From Candidatus Peregrinibacteria bacterium (lineage in GTDB: Bacteria > Patescibacteriota > Gracilibacteria > CAIRYL01 > GCA-016699755): DNA of 64,000 nucleotides. Every line of letters starts with the position of its first letter. Position 1 is the first letter of the stretch. A program made the position numbers and the translations under genes. Location of the stretch: contig CP065009.1 of assembly GCA_016699755.1 (NCBI GenBank), forward strand, positions 1,178,001 to 1,242,000, written 5' to 3'. Below are positions 53,488-62,422 of the stretch, piece by piece. A model generated the notes under the pieces. It had not been told where the DNA came from, did not search any database, and saw nothing but the letters and a program-made list of their open reading frames with translations.

Positions 53488-53553
53488 TGGATCAGCCTAT
53501 CAAATGAAAACGATTTGCTCTCCCTCTTCTTTTTCTGCCACAATACGCGCGAA

Positions 53554-54381
53554 ATGAAAAAGAATCTTTCTTACATTGCCGCGCAAGTTCGTATTGATGC
53601 CCTTCGCATGATTTATGCGGCACAATCTGGTCATCCGGGGAGTAGTTTTTCATGCGTGGATATTTTGGTCACCCTTTTTTTTGGTGGGTTCATCAAATTT
53701 GATGCGCAAAATCCCCATTGGGCAGAACGAGATTATTTTATTATGAGTAAAGGACATGGTTGTCCAGCGCTCTATGCTATTTTGGGTGAGTTGGGGTATT
53801 TTTCCAAAGATGAGTTTTATCGCTTGCGACAAGTTGATTCACTTCTTCAAGGACATCCAGAGGTCTTTATCCCAGGAATTGAGGTGGCAAGCGGACCATT
53901 GGGACAGGGGATGAGCGTAGCAAACGGTATTGCTCTTGGTCTTCGCATGGACGGAAAGCAAAACACTGTCTTTTCGCTTCATGGAGACGGTGAGCTTCAG
54001 GAGGGGAATATTTGGGAGGCGACAATGACCTCTGCAAAATATGGCATCGATCATCTCATTTCTATTGTTGATCGAAACCACTTGCAAATTGATGGTTCTA
54101 CCGAAGAGGTAAAATCAGTAGGAGACGTGGCAGAGAAGTTTCGCGCATTTGGATGGGAGGTATTCGAAACAGACGGGCACAATTTTGTTGCACTTTCCGA
54201 AACGATTACGAAGGCAAAAGAGGTTACGGGAAAGCCCACATGCATTGTGGCAAATACCATCAAAGGAAAGGGGGTGAGTTTTATGGAGAATCAAGTGGGA
54301 TGGCACGGAAAAGCGCCGAATGATGAGGAGTTTCAAAAAGCACTGACAGAACTTGAACACACTCTTTTTGAAGCGCAATGA
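53554..54381 (+). CDS. Transketolase, N-terminal (thiamine-diphosphate) subunit
   Basis: 275 residues, the N-terminal half of a split transketolase. It shows SGHPGSSFSCVDIL, the GHGCPALYAILGELG segment, GPLGQGMSVANGIALG, and the ThDP-binding GDGELQEGNIWEA...DRNHLQIDG. The start at 53554 gives the usual MKKNLSYIAAQVRIDAL N-terminus. It overlaps the C-terminal subunit gene by 4 bp (ATGA). With RpiB and Rpe it forms the non-oxidative pentose phosphate branch. The two-subunit form is common in archaea and some bacteria. Confidence 0.95.
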   Translation: MKKNLSYIAAQVRIDALRMIYAAQSGHPGSSFSCVDILVTLFFGGFIKFDAQNPHWAERDYFIMSKGHGCPALYAILGELGYFSKDEFYRLRQVDSLLQGHPEVFIPGIEVASGPLGQGMSVANGIALGLRMDGKQNTVFSLHGDGELQEGNIWEATMTSAKYGIDHLISIVDRNHLQIDGSTEEVKSVGDVAEKFRAFGWEVFETDGHNFVALSETITKAKEVTGKPTCIVANTIKGKGVSFMENQVGWHGKAPNDEEFQKALTELEHTLFEAQ

Positions 54382-55304
54382 GCATTGCTACTCGAGTTGC
54401 CTTTGGCGAAACCCTTCTTGAACTTGGTTATGAGAGAGATGATATTGTGGTGATTGATGCCGATCTCCGAGAATCAACAAAAACCGGAAAATTTGAAAAG
54501 GTATTTCCCAATCGTGCTTTTAATATTGGTATTTCAGAACAGGATCTTGTTGCGACTGCAGCAGGCTTTGCCATTGCAGGGAAAAAGCCTTTTGCGTGCT
54601 CATTCGCCACTTTTCTTACAGGGCGAGCATACGATCAGATTCGCACCGCTGTTGCTATCTCAGAGAAACCAGTGGTACTCGTTGGATCGCATGCCGGTAT
54701 TCTTACAGGAGAAGATGGGGCAACACATCAATCTCTTGAAGATATTGGGCTTATGCGTGCGCTTCCGGGGGTAATAGTGCTTCATCCGGCAGATGCAGAA
54801 GAAACAAAAGCAATGGTTCGTTTTGCGGCAGAATCTTCTCATCCTGTTTACCTCCGATTGGGGCGCATAGGAGTTCCAACAGTATTTGAGAGTGGAACAA
54901 AATTTGAGATTGGAAACGTTCAAACACTCACAGAGGGGAGGGATATTACGCTGTTTGCCACCGGTCCACTCGTGGCAAGTGCTCTTATCGCCACAAAAAT
55001 ATTAGAAGATGAAATTTCTGTTCGAGTAGTAAATGTATCTTGTCTTTCTCCGCTTGATATAAAAGGAGTACTTCAGGCGCTGGGCAAAGTTTCAAAAGTG
55101 ATGACAGCAGAAGATCACTCTATTTATAATGGGCTCGGAAGTGCTATAGCAGAGGTGATGGCAGAAAATGCAATCGGAATGCCACTTTTTCGTCATGGTA
55201 TGCGACGATTTGGAGAATCAGGAACTTCTCTCGATCTCTACGAAAAGTACAAATTTGATGGTGAAGGGGTAGCGGAAGTAATCCGAGAATTTTGGAAAAA
55301 ATAG
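54378..55304 (+). CDS. Transketolase, C-terminal subunit
   Basis: 308 residues: pyrimidine-binding domain (about 1-165; RVAFGETLLELGYERDDIVV, NIGISEQDLVATAAGFAIAG, GEDGATHQSLEDIGLMRALPG) and C-terminal transketolase domain (about 185-305). It pairs with the preceding gene product to form one active site for two-carbon ketol transfer. The ATGA overlap ensures equal expression. DXP synthase is a relative, but the split architecture and lack of the DXS N-terminal features favour transketolase. Confidence 0.95.
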   Translation: MSIATRVAFGETLLELGYERDDIVVIDADLRESTKTGKFEKVFPNRAFNIGISEQDLVATAAGFAIAGKKPFACSFATFLTGRAYDQIRTAVAISEKPVVLVGSHAGILTGEDGATHQSLEDIGLMRALPGVIVLHPADAEETKAMVRFAAESSHPVYLRLGRIGVPTVFESGTKFEIGNVQTLTEGRDITLFATGPLVASALIATKILEDEISVRVVNVSCLSPLDIKGVLQALGKVSKVMTAEDHSIYNGLGSAIAEVMAENAIGMPLFRHGMRRFGESGTSLDLYEKYKFDGEGVAEVIREFWKK

Positions 55305-55332
55305 TATTTTCGCGATGTTAGTGAATGTATTT

Positions 55333-56235
55333 TTATCGACTTACAAGTCCGCGTGCAAATTCTGCGCCGGTCATTTCTCGTTTTCCTTCGGGGCGAACTT
55401 GTAGCATATTGAGTGATCCAATGCGGAATCCCACAAGGCATCCATCCTGAAATCCCCGAAGCGTTCCAGGGGGTGTTGATTCGGGGACGTGTTCTGCGCG
55501 CAACACCTTTATTCGCTTTCCATTCAGCGAAAACCACGCTGTTGGCCAGACGGAAAAGGCACGAATTTTTTGAAGAGCCTCTTCTGCTGTTTCTTTTTTT
55601 GGAAAGAGTTCTGCATCGTTTTTCTGTATTTTTCCACAATAGGAAGCATTTTGATGATTTTGTATTTTTTCGGAAATTATTTCTCCACGGGCAATATGCT
55701 GAAGAAGGGTTTCCAAAAGATTGCCTCCTGCCTCTTCCATGAGCGCAAAAACTTCATTCGCATATTTTTCGGAAATATATACCACTGCTTCTCCTAATAT
55801 CGGACCATCATCAAGTCCTGGGGTAATACGAAAAACGGTGATACCACTCTCTTTTTCTCCTGAAAGGATGGCAAATTGCACGGGTGAGGCACCGCGAAAT
55901 TTAGGAAGAAGAGAGAAGTGGAGATTCCAGAGCGGTGGTGAATTTTCGAGAAAATCTGTTGAAAAAAGAAATCCATACGAAATGATCAAAAAAAGTTCTG
56001 CACCATGCTCCTGAAGTTTGTGAGAAGTAGCAACATCTGGTTTGTTGGGTTGAAATACAGGGATGGAATGTGTTTCTGCCCAAGTTTTTACTGCCGGAGG
56101 AGTGAGTTTTTTGCCACGTCCCGCAGGAGCATCTGGCGCTGTGACAACCGAAACTATTTCAATATCTTTACATGTTCTGAGGTGTTCAAAAATATTTGCG
56201 GCAAGTTGTGGGGTTCCAAAAACGGCAATTTTCAC
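55333..56235 (-). CDS. fmt: Methionyl-tRNA formyltransferase
   Basis: Formylates the initiator Met-tRNA using 10-formyl-tetrahydrofolate. The 300-residue protein has KIAVFGTPQLAANIFEHL at the N-terminus, APDAPAGRGKKLTPPAVK, NLHFSLLPKFRGASPVQFAI with the catalytic Asn/His, and GITVFRITPGLDDGPIL. The C-terminal OB-like domain is present. I use the GTG at 56235, since no ATG fits the conserved N-terminus. It is divergent from rbfA (72 bp apart). Peptide deformylase is not in the window. Confidence 0.95.
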   Translation of the reverse strand: MKIAVFGTPQLAANIFEHLRTCKDIEIVSVVTAPDAPAGRGKKLTPPAVKTWAETHSIPVFQPNKPDVATSHKLQEHGAELFLIISYGFLFSTDFLENSPPLWNLHFSLLPKFRGASPVQFAILSGEKESGITVFRITPGLDDGPILGEAVVYISEKYANEVFALMEEAGGNLLETLLQHIARGEIISEKIQNHQNASYCGKIQKNDAELFPKKETAEEALQKIRAFSVWPTAWFSLNGKRIKVLRAEHVPESTPPGTLRGFQDGCLVGFRIGSLNMLQVRPEGKREMTGAEFARGLVSR

Positions 56236-56307
56236 AAAAAAAAACAGAGAAATAGTTGCGTTACCGAAAAAACTCCGGCAGAAGTATTCTTGTCTTTTTT
56301 TTCTTCT

Positions 56308-56622
56308 ATGACCACCCGAACTGAGCAGATTGCGAGCGTTATTCAGCGAGGGCTTGCTCGACACTTGCTTCCATACGAACAAGAATATGGAATTGTGACT
56401 ATTATGCGCGTTGTGGTGATGGAAGATCTTTCGGAAGCACGAATTTTTGTTGATGCTACGCGAAGCGGAAGACGATTAGTAGAAACCTTGAATCGGAGAG
56501 TTGGTGTTTTTGCACGAGAGCTCCGCGGGATAATGACCCAAAAACGGACGCCAAAACTTATCTTTCGTTTGGATGAAGGAACTGTCGCTTCTCGACGCAT
56601 TGACGAACTCTTGGAAGAATAA
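56308..56622 (+). CDS. rbfA: Ribosome-binding factor A
   Basis: Assists late maturation of the 30S subunit and 16S 5'-end processing. The 104-residue protein has the KH-like RbfA fold pattern: RTEQIASVIQRGLARHLLPY, VVVMEDLSEARIFVDA and KRTPKLIFRLDEG, with a short helix at the end. It starts a plus-strand run rbfA-queD-ribBA with close spacing (15 bp to queD). Normally rbfA is near infB and truB; here it is not. Confidence 0.92.
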   Translation: MTTRTEQIASVIQRGLARHLLPYEQEYGIVTIMRVVVMEDLSEARIFVDATRSGRRLVETLNRRVGVFARELRGIMTQKRTPKLIFRLDEGTVASRRIDELLEE

Positions 56623-56637
56623 TACATTTTCCTCAAC

Positions 56638-57099
56638 ATGTTTCTTATTACCAAAATATTTTCTTTTGCGGCGGCGCATCATCTTATTCGTTATCACGGA
56701 AAGTGTGAGCGTCCTCATGGGCATAATTATCGCCTAGAAATCTCTGTGTTAGGGGAAAAAGGGGAAAATGATCTCGTGCTCGATTTTGTTCTCCTGAAGA
56801 AACTCGTAAAAGACACTGTTCTTTCTCGACTCGATCATCACAATCTCAATGATTTTTTCGACAATCCTACTGCAGAAGTTATTGCCGAATGGATTTGGCA
56901 TCAGCTTTTTCCACTCTCCGAAAAACTTCTTCCGTATCGGAATGAGGCAAATTTTCCAGAAGAAATTATCAATCTCCTAAAAGATCCTTCTGGGGCAAAA
57001 ATTGATGATGGGTCGGAGAACATTGTTCTTTTTGAGGTAAAACTTTGGGAAACAGACACCAGCATTGTTCTTTATCGTGGACCACATGGAAACTTCTAA
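56638..57099 (+). CDS. queD: 6-carboxytetrahydropterin synthase QueD
   Basis: Converts 7,8-dihydroneopterin triphosphate to 6-carboxytetrahydropterin, the first committed step to queuosine. The 153-residue protein has FSFAAAHHLIRYHGKCERPHGHNYRLEI, carrying the zinc-binding His residues and the Cys of the catalytic set, LDFVLLKKLVKD, and LDHHNLND. The C-terminal FEVKLWETDTSIVLYRG is typical. Its end overlaps the start of ribBA by 14 bp. QueH at 3.3 kb acts at the other end of the pathway. Confidence 0.95.
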   Translation: MFLITKIFSFAAAHHLIRYHGKCERPHGHNYRLEISVLGEKGENDLVLDFVLLKKLVKDTVLSRLDHHNLNDFFDNPTAEVIAEWIWHQLFPLSEKLLPYRNEANFPEEIINLLKDPSGAKIDDGSENIVLFEVKLWETDTSIVLYRGPHGNF

Positions 57100-58309
57100 A
57101 AAAACATCGACATACTTACTCACTCCTGTAGAGGAGGCAATTGCCGCTATTCGCGCAGGGGAAATAATAGTGGTTGTTGATGATGAAGATCGTGAAAATG
57201 AGGGAGATCTCATTGTTGCGGCGGAAAAAATTACACCAGAAATTGTAAATTTTTTTGCCTCCGAGGCACGCGGACTTATCTGCACACCAGTAGGTCCTGA
57301 AATTTCGAGTCGACTTCAGTTTCGTCCTATGGTACGGAGAAATGAGGAGAGTACGGGGTGTAATTTTGCCGTTTCGGTTGATCTTCGAAGAGGAATCGCC
57401 TCTGGTATTTCGGCATTCGATCGCGCGGCGACCATCCGCCATATTGCAAACACTTCGTCGGTTCCAAGCGATTTTGTAAGTCCAGGACATGTTTTTCCGC
57501 TCAATGCAAAAGAAGGTGGAGTACTTGTTCGTGCAGGACATACTGAGGCAACGGTCGACCTAGCACAACTTGCGGGGCTCGCACCAGCAGGAGCACTCTG
57601 CGAAATTATGAATCCCGATGGTACTATGGCACGACTCCCCGAGCTTATTGCATTTGCTAAGAAGCACAAACTCAAGATTATTTCTATTGAAGACCTCATT
57701 CGGTATCGTCGGGAATGCGAAACACTAGTGGAAGAAGTGGCCTCTGCTACTATTCCCACAGTATTTGGTATTTTCACAGTGCGTGTTTTTCGAGAAAAGC
57801 TTACGGGAGCAGAACATGTTGCCATGATTCGTGGAAATCCTGCTGATTCTCCTTCTCCTATTGTTCGAGTTCATTCCGAGTGTCTTACAGGCGACGTTTT
57901 CCGTTCTCTTCGATGTGATTGTCGGAGTCAGCTTGATGCCGCACTCGATCGCATTGCCGAAGAAGAGGTAGGGGTACTTCTCCGTATGTCCCAAGAAGGA
58001 CGAGGAATTGGGCTTTCTGCGAAAATTCAGGCGTACGCTCTTCAGGACGAACACGGCATTGATACGGTGGAAGCAAATCATCGTCTTGGGTTTCGTGATG
58101 ATCTTCGCGATTACGGTATTGGGGCACAAATTTTGAAACAACTTGGTGTGAAAAATATGCGCCTTCTTACCAATAATCCTCGAAAAATTGTGGGACTCTC
58201 TGGCTATGGTATTTCTATTGATGAACGGATCCCGCTTCTCGTGGGGGAATCGGAACAGAATCACGCATATCTTCAGACGAAAAAGGAAAAGATGGGACAC
58301 CTTTTGTAA
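57086..58309 (+). CDS. ribBA: Bifunctional DHBP synthase / GTP cyclohydrolase II
   Basis: Supplies both branches of riboflavin synthesis. The 407-residue protein has RibB in residues 1-205 (VVDDEDRENEGDLIVAAEKI, ADYxDGRAATIRH-type region, GHTEATVDLAQLAGL). RibA occupies about 206-407 (VRVHSECLTGDVFRSLRCDC with zinc cysteines, MSQEGRGIGLSAKIQAY, NNPRKIVGLSGYGI). Both active-site sets look intact. The start overlaps queD; both enzymes draw on the GTP-derived pterin and flavin routes. Other rib genes are not in the window. Confidence 0.96.
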   Translation: METSKKTSTYLLTPVEEAIAAIRAGEIIVVVDDEDRENEGDLIVAAEKITPEIVNFFASEARGLICTPVGPEISSRLQFRPMVRRNEESTGCNFAVSVDLRRGIASGISAFDRAATIRHIANTSSVPSDFVSPGHVFPLNAKEGGVLVRAGHTEATVDLAQLAGLAPAGALCEIMNPDGTMARLPELIAFAKKHKLKIISIEDLIRYRRECETLVEEVASATIPTVFGIFTVRVFREKLTGAEHVAMIRGNPADSPSPIVRVHSECLTGDVFRSLRCDCRSQLDAALDRIAEEEVGVLLRMSQEGRGIGLSAKIQAYALQDEHGIDTVEANHRLGFRDDLRDYGIGAQILKQLGVKNMRLLTNNPRKIVGLSGYGISIDERIPLLVGESEQNHAYLQTKKEKMGHLL

Positions 58310-58366
58310 TTCCATTTTTTGTCCAAAAGAAAAAGGTGATACGCTTGCACTACATTTTTTAAGCTC

Positions 58367-59407
58367 ATGTCGCAAAGTTACAAAGATGCAGGAGTCGATA
58401 TTGTTGCAGGGGATTCCGCGAGTCGTCTCGCCGCCACCGCCGCAAAAACAACATTTTCTGGAAGAGTTGGAAAAATTGGTGCTCCAGTTGATTTGCCAGG
58501 TGGATTTGCCGGCATGCTCGATTTTGGCGATTTCTATCTCGTGCAGTGTTGTGACACAGTGGGAACAAAAATTGATCTTGCTGAACAAGTCGGAGATTTT
58601 TCCGGCTTAGGGTTCGATCTTCTTGCTATGGTGGCAGATGATGCCGTGTGCCTTGGGGCGGAAGTTGTTTCGCTCACCAATACATTTGAAACAGGAGCCA
58701 TAAATTCCGAGGAAATTGGAGCGATGATGAATTCTCTTGCTGTCGCATGTAGAGATCAGAATATTGTTATTGCTGGTGGAGAAATTGCAGAAGTGGGAAA
58801 AAAAGTAAACGGAACGAGTTGGGGGGCAGATGCTGTTGGTATCGTTGAAAAAAATAAGGTAATCACCGGAGAAAAAGTTCGGGCAGGGGATGCAATTATT
58901 GCGCTAAAAGAAACGGGATTTCGATGTAACGGCTATTCACTGGTGCGGAAAATTCTCAAAGAAATTTCTGCAGATTCCTCGCTTCTCCAAAAGTGTGTTC
59001 GCCCATCAACGGTGTATCATTCGGCAGTTCTTTCGCTGTGCGGAAGGTATAGAGAGCCAGCAAAGATCTCTGTTTCGGGCATTGCACACATAACGGGTGG
59101 TGGAATCTCGGGGAATCTCTTTCGTATTCTTAAAAACGGATGTGGAGCAAAGCTCAACAGCCTCTTTTTTCCACCAGAAGAAATGATTTTTTTGGCGGAA
59201 AAAGGTGGGGTAAATACTCGAGAATTCTACCAAGTGTGGAATGGCGGAAATGGAATGCTCCTCGTGATTCCGCAAGAAGAGGCAAAGTACGCGGTTACTT
59301 TACTCGGCGAAAACGGCGTTTCCGCACAAATATGCGGAGAAATAACAGATTCCGGAAAAATAGAGCTTTTGGCGTGGAATGAGGAACAAATAATCTACGA
59401 GAAATAG
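58367..59407 (+). CDS. purM: Phosphoribosylformylglycinamidine cyclo-ligase (AIR synthetase)
   Basis: Converts FGAM to aminoimidazole ribonucleotide, the step after the PurL/Q/S complex. The 346-residue protein has SYKDAGVDI at the N-terminus, LVQCCDTVGTKIDLA, DLLAMVADDAVCLGAEVV and GGEIAEV. It also has the C-terminal GIAHITGGGISGNLFRIL signature. It is close behind ribBA (57 bp) on the same strand and convergent with the VirB6-like operon. purQ(S) at 16.6 kb provides the preceding activity. Confidence 0.96.
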   Translation: MSQSYKDAGVDIVAGDSASRLAATAAKTTFSGRVGKIGAPVDLPGGFAGMLDFGDFYLVQCCDTVGTKIDLAEQVGDFSGLGFDLLAMVADDAVCLGAEVVSLTNTFETGAINSEEIGAMMNSLAVACRDQNIVIAGGEIAEVGKKVNGTSWGADAVGIVEKNKVITGEKVRAGDAIIALKETGFRCNGYSLVRKILKEISADSSLLQKCVRPSTVYHSAVLSLCGRYREPAKISVSGIAHITGGGISGNLFRILKNGCGAKLNSLFFPPEEMIFLAEKGGVNTREFYQVWNGGNGMLLVIPQEEAKYAVTLLGENGVSAQICGEITDSGKIELLAWNEEQIIYEK

Positions 59408-59451
59408 TCTTCGTATTGGATGAATGCAGAAAAATGAATCCACGAAAGTTT

Positions 59452-61536
59452 TTATGAACTCCAATTCCTTTTTATTTCATCATCAAGTGCATTTGTTTTG
59501 CCCTGCTCCCTGAGTTCCACAACAACCTTTTTAGCATCATCGTAATTACTGTATCCCGCATTCTTGAGTGCTCTGGCAACATCAGCAGGACTGCTTCCCA
59601 TGTTTATACTGATCGTACTTGCAATTTGCCAAGGTTGATTTTTTAATTGAGGACTCTGTGCTGGTCCGCTATAGACTTGTTGTGCGGCATTCACCACTCG
59701 CTGAGAAAGGTCTGCCACATTTTGTTTTGTGGCAGAGTTAATTCCATTCCTCTTGAGAATATTGACTGCTTCTTCAGAGCGAGATGCACTTGCCAGTTTT
59801 CTTGCAATTTCGAGAGTGTTTCCTTTGTTGTTCAGAAGGGTTTGCATTTGATTTTGTATAGTGGAATCGAGCCCCTGAAGATGTGAATCAACACTATTTC
59901 CTCCTTGTTGACCACCAAAAAGCATTCCTTGTCTACTCATTCTATTATACTGTTCATTGGTATGAATATTTGGTAAGTCTTTCAACATGGCAGAAAGGTC
60001 TGCGAATGCGGCGCCGTCTTTTTTACCACCGGTTGAATTTCCTATTGGTATCCATGGCAAATAGGCAGGGGTTTGCATAATAAATTTTCCAACACCTTCT
60101 ACTCCTTGTTTTATTCCATCGACTGCAGGTTTTACAATAACAGCAGATTTTGAGGCAAGGTTTGCTGATTGCCACAACACAGCAAGAGTTAAAATATACC
60201 AAAAGAGCGCCTGAAAATCGTCGACGCCATTGATGAGCTTACTGGCTCCTATGATTTCGATTCCACCATTCGCCACTTGCATGTTTTCCATTTCTGCCGA
60301 TTTTGCTACCATGATCATGATTGTCGCAAACACAACTGGAATTCCAATAATTGCTGGGATAAAGGCGCGGTGAACAAAGGCATTAAATCCGAGAATATTA
60401 TTGTCGTCACTCCCTATATTTATGGGAATAATGTCTTTCATGACCCACACCAATACACCAATGGGCGAAAGCACAATATTCACCCAAAGAATAAGAACAC
60501 GCTCGAGAACAACAAGAAAGAGAATAGTAAAAATAGCAATAATAACGAGCATCACGAGAAAAGAAAACACCGCCTGAAGGGTGAGATCTGCCCAGTCTAT
60601 CTGCTTTCCATCTGTCATGGGGAGAGATTGCACTTGGAGAATGGAGTATGCAAAAACGCTTGCAAACGTTTTGTGGGAAAATTGCTTCCACTCCTTTTTC
60701 CACTCAAAAGTCATGGTTACTAAATCGGTGCGATAAATAATCTGATCCTTTCCTTCCCCATTATCCCAGCCTCCTTTTGCGTTTCCTGTTATTTTTCCGT
60801 TGTGAATATCCATTTTAACGAGAGATACCGGACAAGTGGGGCTTGGATTTTTTTCTGTCTGTTTACTTGCTTCTAAGGGGCTTATACAGTTTTTAATGGC
60901 AGTGTTTATTCCAACAGATTGTGGAATAGAAAAGACAACATCGGTTGCTATACTTGCCGCATCAAGTATTATTTTGGCGCCAAACCAAGTAAAGTTAACC
61001 GCCACTACTGCAATAACAAGCTTCGGCAAGACCTTTCCGATTTGAAGAGAGGTCTCTCCTCCTCCAATACCGCCACCCGCTGTTGCTACCACCATAAACG
61101 CCATAACAATAAGGACAACGATAAACATGTCGTTTACCATATTCCGAACAATTTGCCATACATAATTAAGCAGAACACCAATGTCTTGTGTCTCTTTCAC
61201 TTGTTCCGTCACAGGTCGTGATGCATCGACTACTCCTCCTTTTCCAATAATAAATTCGTTATCCATAAAAATACCGATCATGGCGGTCTCAATGCCAATC
61301 ACCGGAACGAGAAGCCCTGTTATAAATCCTGCCCCTTCACTGAATTTTTTTTTCAAATCCGAATAGTCACTTTCTGCCGCATGTGTTTGCGGAGCCCATG
61401 TTCCAGAAAAAATGGAAATACTCGGACCAAATGCCCCCAGTAAAAATGTAAAGCACAGCAGTCCCACGCCTATTTTTTTTTGAGCACGCCTCCAAAAACT
61501 TTCTGTCATCTGTTTTACTATTTTTTTGTTTGACAT
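59452..61536 (-). CDS. VirB6/TrbL-like polytopic membrane protein
   Basis: 694 residues. An N-terminal hydrophobic signal or anchor (about 22-44) is followed by about six to eight membrane helices between 70 and 480 (for example MFIVVLIVMAFMVVATAGGG and FSFLVMLVIIAIFTILFLVVL). A hydrophilic Gln/Asn/Ser-rich C-terminus (about 500-694) ends in a helical region. The pattern resembles VirB6/TrbL inner-membrane channel components of type IV secretion systems, as annotated in Patescibacteria. Sequence conservation in this family is low, so the call rests on topology and context. It is the last gene of the leftward operon. Confidence 0.68.
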   Translation of the reverse strand: MSNKKIVKQMTESFWRRAQKKIGVGLLCFTFLLGAFGPSISIFSGTWAPQTHAAESDYSDLKKKFSEGAGFITGLLVPVIGIETAMIGIFMDNEFIIGKGGVVDASRPVTEQVKETQDIGVLLNYVWQIVRNMVNDMFIVVLIVMAFMVVATAGGGIGGGETSLQIGKVLPKLVIAVVAVNFTWFGAKIILDAASIATDVVFSIPQSVGINTAIKNCISPLEASKQTEKNPSPTCPVSLVKMDIHNGKITGNAKGGWDNGEGKDQIIYRTDLVTMTFEWKKEWKQFSHKTFASVFAYSILQVQSLPMTDGKQIDWADLTLQAVFSFLVMLVIIAIFTILFLVVLERVLILWVNIVLSPIGVLVWVMKDIIPINIGSDDNNILGFNAFVHRAFIPAIIGIPVVFATIMIMVAKSAEMENMQVANGGIEIIGASKLINGVDDFQALFWYILTLAVLWQSANLASKSAVIVKPAVDGIKQGVEGVGKFIMQTPAYLPWIPIGNSTGGKKDGAAFADLSAMLKDLPNIHTNEQYNRMSRQGMLFGGQQGGNSVDSHLQGLDSTIQNQMQTLLNNKGNTLEIARKLASASRSEEAVNILKRNGINSATKQNVADLSQRVVNAAQQVYSGPAQSPQLKNQPWQIASTISINMGSSPADVARALKNAGYSNYDDAKKVVVELREQGKTNALDDEIKRNWSS

Positions 61537-61617
61537 ATTCCTTGTATTGTAGCGAAAAACCTTGTTTTCAGCAAGGTGCGCTCTGCGGAATCTTGTTTCT
61601 GTTGAGAAGTCGAAATC

Positions 61618-62412
61618 TTACGAGAAGAACATCATCCCAAAAAAGAGAATTCCTCCCGTAATTCCTGCTATCACCCCTCCTTTTTTGGTACTAAAAAGTT
61701 CTTGATTCCTTTGTCTTTTTTGTATTGGTTTTTGATTAGGCGCGCGAGGTAGTGGCGCATTTTGAGGTTGATTTTTTTTCTGCTCAGTGTGTGGTGATGC
61801 TTCTTCTTTTTCTCCTCCACTTCCGAGTCGCTGAGAAATGGACGATATTTTTGAAGATGACGGAAGAGAAACGGGCATAGGAGCATTGTACGAAGAGTAT
61901 CTTTCGGAAAGATAGAGGTTGTGAACAAGCGGAGGAATGCCGTGTTCTATTTTCTGCAGAACTCCGAAGGCATTTATAGCCTGTGCCATAGTGGCACTTT
62001 TTATAAAAGTCGCATTTCGCATGATTTCGGTTTTTTGGATGGCATTCCCGAGTTCAAATGCTTTCCATTTTTCATCATTGAGAGAAATTTTTATGGCGGC
62101 AACAATCGCCTTTTCCTGGTGAATTTTGCTCTTCGTATCTACTCCAAAGGGTTGTATTTTTGAGTCGGCATCTCCAAGTATTCTTGATGCTCGCTCCTCC
62201 CAAAGGTCTTTTGCTATTTTTAATGTTTCTGTTTTTTGCGCAGAAGAAATGCTTTCGGGGCTTTCTTCTGTCATAACAGCACAGAAAAAAGGAACAATCT
62301 CTCTTTGTCGCGGGTCAGATGAACCAGAGAGAGATGTATTTGTGTTAGTGTATTCTGCTCTCCAGTGAGAAACATTTTGGCGAAATTCGTCTCGAAGATT
62401 CATTTCTGACAT
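61618..62412 (-). CDS. Unrecognised tail-anchored protein
   Basis: 264 residues. The first ~170 residues are soluble and helical (KIAKDLWEERASRILGD and so on). A Pro/Gln/Lys-rich disordered stretch (about 190-240) follows, then a single C-terminal membrane helix (KKGGVIAGITGGILFFGMMF, about 242-261). No signal peptide, so the bulk is predicted cytoplasmic. It lies between two genes of the same strand (10 bp after the upstream gene, 81 bp before the VirB6-like gene), so it may be an accessory of the same membrane apparatus. Family unknown. Confidence 0.65.
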   Translation of the reverse strand: MSEMNLRDEFRQNVSHWRAEYTNTNTSLSGSSDPRQREIVPFFCAVMTEESPESISSAQKTETLKIAKDLWEERASRILGDADSKIQPFGVDTKSKIHQEKAIVAAIKISLNDEKWKAFELGNAIQKTEIMRNATFIKSATMAQAINAFGVLQKIEHGIPPLVHNLYLSERYSSYNAPMPVSLPSSSKISSISQRLGSGGEKEEASPHTEQKKNQPQNAPLPRAPNQKPIQKRQRNQELFSTKKGGVIAGITGGILFFGMMFFS

Positions 62413-62422
62413 TTGGAAAAAA